Part shown: in pieces, positions 1 through 7,582 of the stretch
Layout: every line of letters begins with the position of its first letter
Numbering within the stretch: the first letter of the stretch is position 1
DNA from: Azospirillum humicireducens
Lineage (GTDB): Bacteria > Pseudomonadota > Alphaproteobacteria > Azospirillales > Azospirillaceae
Direction of reading: 5' to 3'
Length of the DNA stretch: 64,000 nt
Assembly (NCBI RefSeq): GCF_001639105.2
Contig: NZ_CP015285.1
Coordinates: forward strand, 1,480,501 to 1,544,500
Notes under the pieces: model-generated
The model's database searches: none
What the model was told of the DNA's origin: nothing
Seen by the model: only the letters and a program-made list of their open reading frames with translations
Program-made: the position numbers and the translations under genes

Positions 1-1044
1 GACCGCAACACGCTGGAAGGGGTGCATTACGGCCGCATGGGCACACCCACGACCTTCGCCTTCGAGGAGGCGGCGGCTGCGCTCGAGGGTGGGTTCAAGA
101 CGGTGAACACCGGTTCCGGGCTCGCCGCCATCGCGGTCGCCCTGTCGGCTTTCACCAAGGCCGGCGACCATGTGCTGATCACCGACAGCGCCTATGGCCC
201 GACGCGCCGCTTCGCCAAGGAGACGCTGGCCCCCTACGGCGTGGAGGTGGAGTTCTACGATCCCTGCATCGGAGCCGGCATCGACGCCCTCCTGCGGTCG
301 AACACCAGCGTGGTCTTCCTCGAATCGCCGGGATCGCTGACCTTCGAGGTGCAGGATGTGCCGGCCATCGCCGCGGCGGCGAAGAAGGCCGGCGCCACGG
401 TGATGATCGACAACACCTGGGCAACCCCGCTGTTCTTCCGCCCGTTCGACCATGGCGTCGACGTGTCCATCCATGCCGCCACCAAATACATGGTGGGCCA
501 TGCCGACGCGATGCTGGGCGTCGTCACCTGCCGCGATGAGGCGACCTGGGTCGCGGTGAAGAAGGCGGCCACGCGATTCGGCATCTGCGGCGGGCCGGAC
601 GACCTCTATCTCGGCCTGCGTGGCCTGCGGACGCTGTCGGTGCGCATGCGCCAGCACCAGGAAAGCGCGCTGGCGCTCGCCGACTGGCTGGCAGCCCGGC
701 CGGAGGTGACGCGCGTGCTGCACCCTGCCCGTCCCGATTTCCCGGGCCATGCCCTGTGGAAGCGCGACTTCACCGGGTCGAGCGGGCTGTTCTCGATCGT
801 CATCAATCAAGTCCCGCGCAAAGCACTCGCCGCGATGCTGGACGGAATGGAGCTGTTCGGCATGGGCTACAGCTGGGGCGGCTTCGAAAGCCTGATCCTG
901 CCGACCCGGCCGGCGGCAGTGCGTTCCGCCACCCGCTGGACCGATCCGGGGCAGGTCCTGCGCCTGCATGCCGGGCTGGAAAGCGCCGACGACCTGATCC
1001 GCGACCTGGATGCCGGCTTCCGCCGGATGGCCGCCGCCCTCTGA
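1..1044 (+). CDS. metC: Cystathionine beta-lyase, 5' end outside the window
   Basis: PLP-dependent Cys/Met metabolism enzyme that cleaves cystathionine to homocysteine, pyruvate and ammonia in methionine synthesis. The frame is open from base 1 (DRNTLEGVHYGRMGTPT) with no start, so the N-terminus lies upstream. Visible family marks are the substrate-side YGRMGTPT segment, the IDNTWATPLFFRP segment and the PLP lysine in HAATKYMVGHADAMLG (residue 162 of the visible part). The C-terminus is complete. hisI follows 28 bp downstream on the same strand. Other members of this superfamily (cystathionine gamma-synthase, sulfhydrylases) look similar, but the ATKYMVGHAD signature and overall wording fit the alphaproteobacterial beta-lyase best. 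The window also holds metZ, which makes homocysteine directly, so the cell probably has both routes. Confidence 0.88.
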   Translation, partial: DRNTLEGVHYGRMGTPTTFAFEEAAAALEGGFKTVNTGSGLAAIAVALSAFTKAGDHVLITDSAYGPTRRFAKETLAPYGVEVEFYDPCIGAGIDALLRSNTSVVFLESPGSLTFEVQDVPAIAAAAKKAGATVMIDNTWATPLFFRPFDHGVDVSIHAATKYMVGHADAMLGVVTCRDEATWVAVKKAATRFGICGGPDDLYLGLRGLRTLSVRMRQHQESALALADWLAARPEVTRVLHPARPDFPGHALWKRDFTGSSGLFSIVINQVPRKALAAMLDGMELFGMGYSWGGFESLILPTRPAAVRSATRWTDPGQVLRLHAGLESADDLIRDLDAGFRRMAAAL

Positions 1045-1072
1045 GGGACTGACCAGTGAGGAGTGATTTGCC

Positions 1073-1507
1073 ATGACGGACACACCGTCCCTCGATGCGG
1101 CGCCGTACGAAGAAATTCTCGCCGCCATCCGCTTCACCGCCGACGGTCTCGTGCCCGCCATCGCCCAGGCGGACGGCACCGGCGAGATCCTGATGATGGC
1201 CTGGATGAACCGCGATTCGGTCGTGGAGACGCTGGCGACCGGCCGGGTCTGCTACTGGTCGCGCTCTCGTGGCGGGCTTTGGCGCAAGGGAGAGACCTCC
1301 GGCCAGATGCAGCGCTTGAAGGACTTCCGGGTGGACTGCGACGGCGATACCCTGCTGCTGATCGTGGAGCAGGACGGCGTCGCCTGCCACACTGGGCGGC
1401 GCAGCTGCTTCTATCGCGCCTGGCGCGACGGGCGGCTGGAGACCATCCAGGAGGTCCAGACCGATCCCGCCATCCTGTATGGCGGGCATTCCCACAGCCA
1501 CGGCTGA
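1073..1507 (+). CDS. hisI: Phosphoribosyl-AMP cyclohydrolase
   Basis: Third step of histidine synthesis: opens the purine ring of phosphoribosyl-AMP in the cytoplasm; a Zn- and Mg-dependent homodimer. The 144 residues match the stand-alone HisI family length. Signature segments are VPAIAQADGTGEILMMAWMN near the N-terminus, SRGGLWRKGETSG, the metal-binding DCDGDTLLL, and the Zn-cysteine region ACHTGRRSCFYR. There is no HisE domain fused to it; the hisE gene is separate at 56772-57167 on the other strand, so the two consecutive steps are encoded about 55 kb apart. The start ATG at 1073 follows a GAGGAGTGATTTGCC leader. A strong terminator is found about 140 bp downstream. Confidence 0.95.
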   Translation: MTDTPSLDAAPYEEILAAIRFTADGLVPAIAQADGTGEILMMAWMNRDSVVETLATGRVCYWSRSRGGLWRKGETSGQMQRLKDFRVDCDGDTLLLIVEQDGVACHTGRRSCFYRAWRDGRLETIQEVQTDPAILYGGHSHSHG

Positions 1508-1642
1508 GACGGCCGGACGCGAAGCGAGTCGCAGCCACGGCAGTGACCGCTCGCGACCGATCCTTGATCCACATCAACGCCGCGATCCCACCGAAGGGTA
1601 TAGAAACACTCTTGTCTCTAACCCTCCCTGTATATGACTGCA

Positions 1643-1675
1643 CCGGGCGTTCCCATGAACGCCCGGTTATTTTTT
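1643..1675 (+). terminator. Rho-independent terminator downstream of hisI
   Basis: Perfect 9-bp stem CCGGGCGTT (1643-1651) / AACGCCCGG (1658-1666) with a 6-nt loop, followed by TTATTTTTT. It faces the metC-hisI direction. Confidence 0.85.
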
Positions 1676-2022
1676 ACGCGGCGGCCGCCCTCGCAATGTC
1701 GGTCGGCGGCAGGCGCGTTTGCGCCGCCGAATCTCTTTCGGACGATCCGCTCAGGCACGTCATCCGACCTGGGCCTAGTGCCGTCTGTTACGCAACATGC
1801 CCTTCGGCACGGCGACCGGTGGCCTTTTGCAAGCCAATACCTGTCCATAAGGCAAAAAAAACCCGCTCTCTGTCGCAAAAACAGCCCGCTTCCAGTCACA
1901 AATACATAAAATATAGAAACATAAAACTCCTATTGTCTAAACAATCTATGATTATCTGTGTCATTTCCCCAAACTCCCTTTGTACTGCCCCTTTATCGCT
2001 TTTCGACCTCCCCGCGCCCATG
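1676..2022. other. AT-rich intergenic stretch without a recognisable gene
   Basis: Between the hisI terminator and the RTX gene. From about 1845 the base composition drops sharply to A/T-rich sequence with A-tracts, unlike the surrounding coding DNA. Short open frames exist but none has a ribosome binding site or protein-like codon usage. It most likely holds the promoter of the RTX gene; curved A-tract DNA or transferred DNA are alternatives. Confidence 0.5.
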
Positions 2023-2057
2023 GTTAACATATAGTTAATCGTTAACAACACGTTAAC
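2023..2057 (+). promoter_or_regulatory. Four phased GTTAA(C/T) sites before the RTX gene
   Basis: GTTAAC at 2023, GTTAAT at 2034, GTTAAC at 2041 and GTTAAC at 2052: spacing 11, 7, 11 bp. Three are perfect palindromes. The array ends 20 bp before the RTX start codon, so it overlaps or borders the expected promoter and would suit a repressor binding cooperatively. The regulator is unknown. Confidence 0.45.
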
Positions 2058-2077
2058 GGCACTGATGGAGAGACGCC

Positions 2078-2761
2078 ATGCGCCAGTTCTGGGGGACTTC
2101 GAACAACGACACCATGACCGGCACCGCCACTGACGACCGTCTCGACGGTCTGGACGGCAACGACCGTGTCTACGGCGCCGGCGGGAACGATCTGCTGTAT
2201 GGCGAACGCGGAAACGACTCGCTGATCGGTGGGCTGGGCAACGACAAGCTCTATGGCGGCGACGGCAACGACTGGCTCGGCGACCCCTATGGCAAGGATG
2301 AACCCGGAAACGATTCGATGTGGGGCGATGCCGGAAACGACCAACTGTTCGGCGGTGAGGGAAACGATTGGCTGAACGGCGGCACAGGCGACGACATCGT
2401 CAAGGGCATGCGCGGCGACGACACCATGATCGGCGGCAGCGGCAATGACATCCTGTACGACAGCTACCGCGACGGCGGCGCCGACCTGTTCCAGCCAGGC
2501 ACCGGCAATGACAGCATGGTCAGCTACTATGACGGTCTGTCCGACCGCTTCCTGATCGAACAGGCCACCGGCGGCTTCGGCACCGACACGATCACCTATT
2601 TCGAAAAGGGCATCGACCAGATCGAGTTCCGCGGCTATGCCGCCTGGGAAATGGGGATGACCAGCAACGGCTCGGCCACCACCTTCAGCTTCGCCGACGG
2701 CTCCTCGCTGACGGTCGACCAAATCGGGCTCAACGCCGGTCACGACTTCATCTTCACCTGA
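2078..2761 (+). CDS. RTX (hemolysin-type) calcium-binding repeat protein
   Basis: Small 227-residue protein made almost entirely of glycine/aspartate nonapeptides (GGxGxDxLx style), for example GNDRVYGAGGNDLLYGERGND, from about residue 6 to 150. Such repeats fold into a calcium-loaded parallel beta-roll. The C-terminal 70 residues (ITYFEKGIDQIEFRGYA and the DFIFT end) resemble the non-repeat cap and C-terminal signal of RTX proteins exported by type I secretion. No ABC exporter or membrane-fusion gene lies nearby, so the exporter must be elsewhere. There is no enzymatic domain, so it may be a small secreted matrix or surface protein. GGAGAG at 2067-2072 precedes the ATG. The AT-rich upstream region and lone position are compatible with acquisition. 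Confidence 0.85.
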   Translation: MRQFWGTSNNDTMTGTATDDRLDGLDGNDRVYGAGGNDLLYGERGNDSLIGGLGNDKLYGGDGNDWLGDPYGKDEPGNDSMWGDAGNDQLFGGEGNDWLNGGTGDDIVKGMRGDDTMIGGSGNDILYDSYRDGGADLFQPGTGNDSMVSYYDGLSDRFLIEQATGGFGTDTITYFEKGIDQIEFRGYAAWEMGMTSNGSATTFSFADGSSLTVDQIGLNAGHDFIFT

Positions 2762-2886
2762 CCTGCCCGGACGGAGGACTCCCGCGGGCGAAGGGGTCAC
2801 CCCATCGGCGCGCGGAACCTCCTCACGGCTTGCGCTGTTGCAGCGACGGACATGTCTGCGCAGCCAGAAGATAGGGTCAAGAACCG

Positions 2887-3378
2887 ATGGACCAAAGCCG
2901 CCAAACCTTCCGACCGTGCCGCTTCCTGCTGTCGGTGCCCCTGCTCCCGGTCTTGGCGCTCGGCGCCTGCGCCGGTTCCTCCGACATGGGCGGAGTGCCT
3001 TCGGCGGAGGTCGCGACCAGACCGCCGATCGAACTGGTCGGCCTGACGGTGCAGACGCCGGACGGACGGCGCATCCTGGGCAACGTCTCCGATCTGGTGA
3101 TCGGGCCGGCCAACCGGGTGGAGCAGGCGATCGTCACGGTCGGGGCACCCCGCTACCCGACGGAGTACAAGGTGACGGTCAACAGCGAAAACCTGCGCTA
3201 TGCCCACAACCGACAGGCCGTGATCCTCAGCGGCATGTCGGTGGAACAGTTTGCAGCCCTGCCGCCCACCGGCGTCAGCGACCGCATGATGTCGCTCGGC
3301 GGCGGTCCCGGCGGTACTCCCCTCGCGGCCGGTGGCACGGCGCCGACCAATTGGGCGGGAGCCACCCAGCCCCGCTGA
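2887..3378 (+). CDS. PRC-barrel-like lipoprotein
   Basis: 163 residues. An N-terminal signal with a lipobox (LALGAC, Cys about residue 29) indicates lipidation and envelope anchoring. The middle part, VGLTVQTPDGRRILGNVSDLVIG followed by a VEQAIVTVG strand, has the layout of a PRC-barrel domain: a residual-charge beta-barrel that binds partner proteins or ligands. The C-terminal 35 residues are Gly/Pro/Thr-rich and probably disordered. The gene stands alone between the RTX gene and the TRAP operon. The exact role is unknown; PRC-barrel assignment is by pattern only. Confidence 0.6.
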   Translation: MDQSRQTFRPCRFLLSVPLLPVLALGACAGSSDMGGVPSAEVATRPPIELVGLTVQTPDGRRILGNVSDLVIGPANRVEQAIVTVGAPRYPTEYKVTVNSENLRYAHNRQAVILSGMSVEQFAALPPTGVSDRMMSLGGGPGGTPLAAGGTAPTNWAGATQPR

Positions 3379-3418
3379 TCTCCTTCACTGGCCCTTTCCC
3401 GCTGGAAACGCACGCATG

Positions 3419-3447
3419 AAAAAAGGGGGCCGGACGAACCGGCCCCC
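3419..3447 (-). terminator. Terminator of the TRAP operon, probably bidirectional
   Basis: Perfect 9-bp stem GGGGGCCGG (3425-3433) / CCGGCCCCC (3439-3447) with a 5-nt loop. On the minus strand it is followed by TTTTTT (3419-3424), so it best serves the dctQ-dctM operon; it can also stop the plus-strand lipoprotein transcript. Confidence 0.8.
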
Positions 3448-3482
3448 ATTTCCGTTCAGACATCCGTTCGGGCTTTCCGCCG

Positions 3483-4997
3483 TCACTTGCCCTGAAGTTG
3501 CTTCATGATGTCGTCGGCCTGGTTGTTTTCCTGACCACCGGGAGCAGCGCCGAAGGGCGGAGCCACGTCCTGGTTGTCGAAGGCCGGAATCTCGATCTTC
3601 ACGTCTTCCAGGTTGATCGCCGGGCCCTTGTCACGGCCGGCATCCACCAACTGCGGGAAGGCGATGACGAGCGCGACCATGATGAGCTGGATGACCACGA
3701 AGGGCACCGCACCCCAATAGATCTGACCCGTGGTGATCCTTGCGATCTTCTGCCCGGTAATCTTGTCGATGTAGTCCGTCTTCGGCGCCACCGACCGCAG
3801 GAAGAACAGGGCGAAACCGAAGGGCGGGTGCATGAAGCTGGTCTGCATGTTCACGCCCAGCAGCACGCCGAACCAGATCAGATCGATGCCCAGCTTATCC
3901 GCCACCGGCCCCAGCAGGGGGACGATGATGAATGCCAGCTCGAAGAAATCGAGGAAGAAGGCCAGCACGAAGATCAGGATGTTGCAGACGATCAGGAAGC
4001 CCAGCTGGCCGCCCGGCAGGCTGGTCATCAGATGCTCGACCCAGAGGTCGCCGTTGACGGCGCGGAACACCAGGCCGAACACGGTCGAACCGATCAGGAT
4101 GAAGACCACGAAGGACGACAGCTTGGCCGTGGAGTCCATCGCCTGACGCATCAGGCTCCAGCTGAGCTGGCGCTTGGCCAGCGCCAGCAGGATGGCGCCG
4201 GCAGCACCCATGGCGCCGCCTTCGGTCGGTGTGGCAATGCCGATGAAGATGGTGCCCAGCACCAGGAAGATCAGCACCAGCGGCGGCACCAGCGAGGTGA
4301 TGACCCGCAGAAGCAGCTTGGTGCCGCGCAACGTGCGGGCCTCCAGCGGCAGGGCCGGAACCGACTCCGGACGAATGATGCTGGTGACCAGAATGTAACC
4401 GGCATAAAGCCCGGTCAGCACGAGGCCGGGGATCAGAGCGCCGGCATACATGTCGCCGACCGAGCGGCCGAGCTGGTCGGCCAGAACGATCAGCACCAGC
4501 GACGGCGGGATGATCTGGGCCAGCGTGCCTGACGCTGCGATGACACCGGACGCGATCCGGCGGTCATAGCCGTAGCGCAGCATGATCGGCAGCGAGATCA
4601 GGCCCATGGAGATGACCGACGCGGCGACGACGCCGGTGGTCGCCGCCAGCAGCGCGCCGACGAAGATCACCGCATAGGCCAGACCGCCACGGATCGGGCC
4701 GAACAGCTGCCCGATTGTGTCGAGCAGATCCTCGGCCATGCCGGAGCGTTCCAGGATCAGGCCCATGAAGGTGAAGAAGGGAATGGCCAGCAGCGTGTCG
4801 TTGCGCATGATGCCGAACACGCGCTCCGGCAGCGCCTGCATCAGCGCCGGGGTCAGCAGACCCAGCTCGATGCCGATCAGGCCGAACAGGAGACCGTTGG
4901 CGGCCAGCGCGAAGGCGACCGGGAAACCCATCAACAGGAAAAGCACCAGGGCGCCGAACATCAGCGGCGCCATATTGGCGGTTACGAACTCGACCAT
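3483..4997 (-). CDS. dctM: TRAP transporter large permease (DctM family)
   Basis: Membrane subunit of a tripartite ATP-independent periplasmic transporter that couples solute uptake to a sodium or proton gradient. The 504 residues hold about 12-13 hydrophobic segments beginning with LMFGALVLFLLMGFPVAFAL; conserved DctM features include GMAEDLL, GALLAATTGVVAASVISMG and SGTLAQIIPPSLVLIVL. The wording is closest to the mannitol/chloroaromatic-type DctM group. A charged, proline-rich tail of about 55 residues after the last membrane segment (NLEDVKIEIPAFDNQDVAPP) is longer than usual. dctQ lies 18 bp upstream in the same operon. No DctP binding protein is adjacent, so the substrate cannot be inferred. 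Confidence 0.9.
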   Translation of the reverse strand: MVEFVTANMAPLMFGALVLFLLMGFPVAFALAANGLLFGLIGIELGLLTPALMQALPERVFGIMRNDTLLAIPFFTFMGLILERSGMAEDLLDTIGQLFGPIRGGLAYAVIFVGALLAATTGVVAASVISMGLISLPIMLRYGYDRRIASGVIAASGTLAQIIPPSLVLIVLADQLGRSVGDMYAGALIPGLVLTGLYAGYILVTSIIRPESVPALPLEARTLRGTKLLLRVITSLVPPLVLIFLVLGTIFIGIATPTEGGAMGAAGAILLALAKRQLSWSLMRQAMDSTAKLSSFVVFILIGSTVFGLVFRAVNGDLWVEHLMTSLPGGQLGFLIVCNILIFVLAFFLDFFELAFIIVPLLGPVADKLGIDLIWFGVLLGVNMQTSFMHPPFGFALFFLRSVAPKTDYIDKITGQKIARITTGQIYWGAVPFVVIQLIMVALVIAFPQLVDAGRDKGPAINLEDVKIEIPAFDNQDVAPPFGAAPGGQENNQADDIMKQLQGK

Positions 4998-5015
4998 CAG
5001 GGGCGCTCCCGGTCC

Positions 5016-5555
5016 TTAGGAATGGCTGTGCATCTTCTCGCCCGGCTCGTCACGATGGCCGGTGAGATAGGCGATGCGCTTGATCAGCTCCGACACACCC
5101 TGTGCGGTGAGCAGGAAGAAACCGACCGGGACCAGGATCTTCGCGGGCCAACGGATCAGGCCGCCGGCATCGCTGGACATCTCATGAGTGAGATAGCTGT
5201 CCAGGAACATCGGCCAGGACAGCACCGTGATCAGGATCGTCATCGGGAACATGAAGACCAGGATCCCGAAGATGTCGACCCATGCCTGTACCCGCTTGGA
5301 GAAGCGACCCAGAATGATGTCGATGCGGATGTGTTCATTGCGCAGGAACGTATATCCGGCGCACAGCAGGAACACGGCTGAGAACAGGTACCATTGCAAC
5401 TCCAACCATGCGTTGGAGCTGGTGTTCAACCCGTAACGGATGACCGCGTTGGCCGAACTGACGACGACGGCGACCAGCACGAGCCAGTATGCAAGCTTGC
5501 CGATGCCCTCGTTCAAGGCATCGATCAGGCAGCTTAGTTTGAGCAGACCTCTCAA
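5016..5555 (-). CDS. dctQ: TRAP transporter small permease (DctQ family)
   Basis: 179-residue four-helix membrane subunit that pairs with DctM. Typical features are the first helix (LAYWLVLVAVVVSSANAVIRY), the conserved W-L-E-L-Q-W segment (NAWLELQWYLFSAVFLLCAGYTFL) and the NEHIRIDI motif before helix 3. Translation appears to start at TTG (5555): GGGAGG lies 8 nt upstream, and no in-frame ATG fits the first helix better. It is the first gene of the dctQ-dctM pair. The 236 bp upstream, up to the tRNA-protein transferase, hold the promoter and no binding-protein gene. Confidence 0.85.
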   Translation of the reverse strand: MRGLLKLSCLIDALNEGIGKLAYWLVLVAVVVSSANAVIRYGLNTSSNAWLELQWYLFSAVFLLCAGYTFLRNEHIRIDIILGRFSKRVQAWVDIFGILVFMFPMTILITVLSWPMFLDSYLTHEMSSDAGGLIRWPAKILVPVGFFLLTAQGVSELIKRIAYLTGHRDEPGEKMHSHS

Positions 5556-5791
5556 AGGAGAAACCTCCCTGTTGCAGGGGGCGCGGCCTTGGCCGTCCCC
5601 TTTTGCTTTTGTTGCAGCCGCATAGACACGGCAAGTCGCAACCCTCTCTCGGACGGAGGGTATACCAAAAGATAGGATTGGACGGGACTATTCCTTCCCG
5701 GGCATTAACCGGCAAGGGCTACGTTGGAGCTACGTAGAAACACGTAGAACCGATTGCGGTACGGACCGGCGGTTTCCGCTCCGGATCCGTG

Positions 5792-6532
5792 TCATTCGTC
5801 CATCGGGATGTCCGCAATGCGCCAGCCATCCTCGCCCAGGCATTCCAGCGGGTGGAACTTGGCCTTGTAGGCCATCTTGCGGCTGTGGGCGATCCAATAG
5901 CCGAGATAGACATAGGGCATGCCGGCCAGCCGGGCCCGTTCGATCAGGCCGAGGATCATGAAGGTGCCGAGGCTGCGGCGGTCCTGCGCCGCGTCGTAGA
6001 AGCTGTAGACTGCCGAATAGCCATCCGACAACCGGTCGGTCAGCATGCAACCCACCAGTTGACCGCGCTCGTCGCGGGCCTCCAACAGGCTGGTGTCCGC
6101 CCTGCCCTCGTCGACCATGGCCGAAAAGTCGCCCATCGCCATGCGGGCCATGTCGGAATCGCCGTGGCGGGAATTCTGGTAGAGCGAGAAAAGCCGGTAT
6201 TGCTCGGAGGTGGCGTAGGCCGGCCGTTCGGCCAGTGTAACACCGCTGTTCAGCTTCAGAACTCTCCGTTGCGAGCGCGACGGTATGAACTCCGCCACCG
6301 GCACACGGACCGGCACACAGGCCTGGCAGTTGGGGCAGACCGGGCGATAGACGATGTCGTGGCTTCGACGGAAGCCGGCACGCGACAGGGTGGAGTTCAC
6401 CTCCGTCGCGTAGGGACCGATCAGGCGCGTGAACAGCTTGCGCTCCACGCGTCCGGGCAGATAGGGACAGGGCATGGGCCCCGACCGGAAGAATTGCTGC
6501 AGGGGACGCTGCGGCGGCTGGATGACCGACAT
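5792..6532 (-). CDS. bpt: Leucyl/arginyl-tRNA--protein transferase (Bpt/Ate family)
   Basis: N-end rule enzyme that attaches leucine (Bpt) or arginine from aminoacyl-tRNA to proteins starting with acidic residues, marking them for ClpS/ClpAP. The 246 residues carry the N-terminal cysteine cluster (CPYLPGR and CPNCQACVPVRV), the conserved FxRSQRR (RSQRRVLKLN) segment and the C-terminal GYWIAHSRKMAYKAKFHPLE motif. ATG at 6532 is preferred; a TTG at 6544 would add four residues. The upstream neighbour on the opposite side is unrelated, and the gene seems monocistronic. Confidence 0.9.
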   Translation of the reverse strand: MSVIQPPQRPLQQFFRSGPMPCPYLPGRVERKLFTRLIGPYATEVNSTLSRAGFRRSHDIVYRPVCPNCQACVPVRVPVAEFIPSRSQRRVLKLNSGVTLAERPAYATSEQYRLFSLYQNSRHGDSDMARMAMGDFSAMVDEGRADTSLLEARDERGQLVGCMLTDRLSDGYSAVYSFYDAAQDRRSLGTFMILGLIERARLAGMPYVYLGYWIAHSRKMAYKAKFHPLECLGEDGWRIADIPMDE

Positions 6533-6604
6533 TCTGACCGACAACCACCACGACAGAGAGGACGATGCGGAGGAGCGTCGCCGCCCCTCCGCCGGACCCG
6601 CAGC

Positions 6605-7582
6605 TTACTGCGACTGGCTCTGAACCGCCAGAGGAGGCTGGACGCCGAAGAAGGCCTGGGCGATCTCCGTCGTGATGATGCTCAATTGCAGTTGGATCCA
6701 GTCGAGATACTCGTGCAGGCCGTCGCGCAGCACCGCGTCGATCGGACGGGACAGCAGGGCCGCCAGCAACTCGTCCACCCGCTCCATCGCCGCCGACCCG
6801 CCGCGAAGTTCATAGCGGGAGCGCATCCTGGTCAGCACGCCGTCGATCTGCCGCACGCACATCACCACCGAGCGCGGGAACCCCTCGTTGAACAGCATGA
6901 AGCCGGCAACCGTGGTCGGCGACATTCCTCGGGGATAGACGCGGCGGAAGGCGTGATAGCCGGCGGTGCAGCGCAGAACCGTCGTCCATTGGCTGACGTC
7001 CAGCGTGGACCCGACATCCAGCGGCGACGGCAGCAGCGTGTGGTATTTGATGTCGAGGAGGCGTGTGGTCTGGTCCGCCCGCTCGATATACTTGCCCATC
7101 TGGTAGAAATACCAACCCTGGTCGCGGTAGAACGTGCCCTCGGTGATCCCGGTGTGGGTCTGGCACTCCTCCTTGATCCAGGTGCAGACCTTGGACAGGT
7201 TCTGCGTCGCCACATCCTTGACCGACATCTCCAGCAGCTTGTTGTGGAAGACGTTGATCTGCGTCCACATCTCCGTCGAGATCCAGGGGCGCAGGGTCCG
7301 CGCGTTCTCCCGCGCCATCCGCAGCATCGACAGCAGCGAATTCTGGTTCTGCGCGTCGAACATGTAATAGTGGATCACCGCTTCCGCCGTCGGGCGGTCG
7401 TGACGGCTGAAGAAATCCTTCTCGTCGGCGTTCAGCTGGACAATGGAGAACCAGTTGGTCGCCCCGCGGGTGTCGCGCGCGAAGGTTTCGTGCACGTCCA
7501 TGATGCGGGCCAGATTCTCGGCCCGCTCCATGTAGCGGGCCATCCAGAAAATGCACTCGGCGTAACGGGACAGCAGGTTCAT
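6605..7582 (-). CDS. Alpha-E domain protein, partner of an ATP-grasp ligase
   Basis: 325 residues, almost entirely alpha-helical, with the alpha-E family opening (LLSRYAECIFWMARYMERAENLARIMD) and the middle segment YRDQGWYFYQMGKYIERADQTTRLLD. In published comparative work on amidoligases, alpha-E proteins occur beside circularly permuted ATP-grasp enzymes and are predicted to act in synthesis of an unknown peptide-like product; biochemical function is not established. Its ATG overlaps the stop of the upstream ATP-grasp gene by 4 bp (ATGA), so the two are translated in a coupled way and probably act together. The transglutaminase and proteasome-like genes often found in such clusters are absent here. 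Confidence 0.85.
   Translation of the reverse strand: MNLLSRYAECIFWMARYMERAENLARIMDVHETFARDTRGATNWFSIVQLNADEKDFFSRHDRPTAEAVIHYYMFDAQNQNSLLSMLRMARENARTLRPWISTEMWTQINVFHNKLLEMSVKDVATQNLSKVCTWIKEECQTHTGITEGTFYRDQGWYFYQMGKYIERADQTTRLLDIKYHTLLPSPLDVGSTLDVSQWTTVLRCTAGYHAFRRVYPRGMSPTTVAGFMLFNEGFPRSVVMCVRQIDGVLTRMRSRYELRGGSAAMERVDELLAALLSRPIDAVLRDGLHEYLDWIQLQLSIITTEIAQAFFGVQPPLAVQSQSQ

Noticed and set aside
3498..4532. Long open frame antisense to dctM
   Set aside because: Rich in His, Gln, Asp and Arg as expected for the reverse of hydrophobic codons; dctM on the other strand is complete and family-like.
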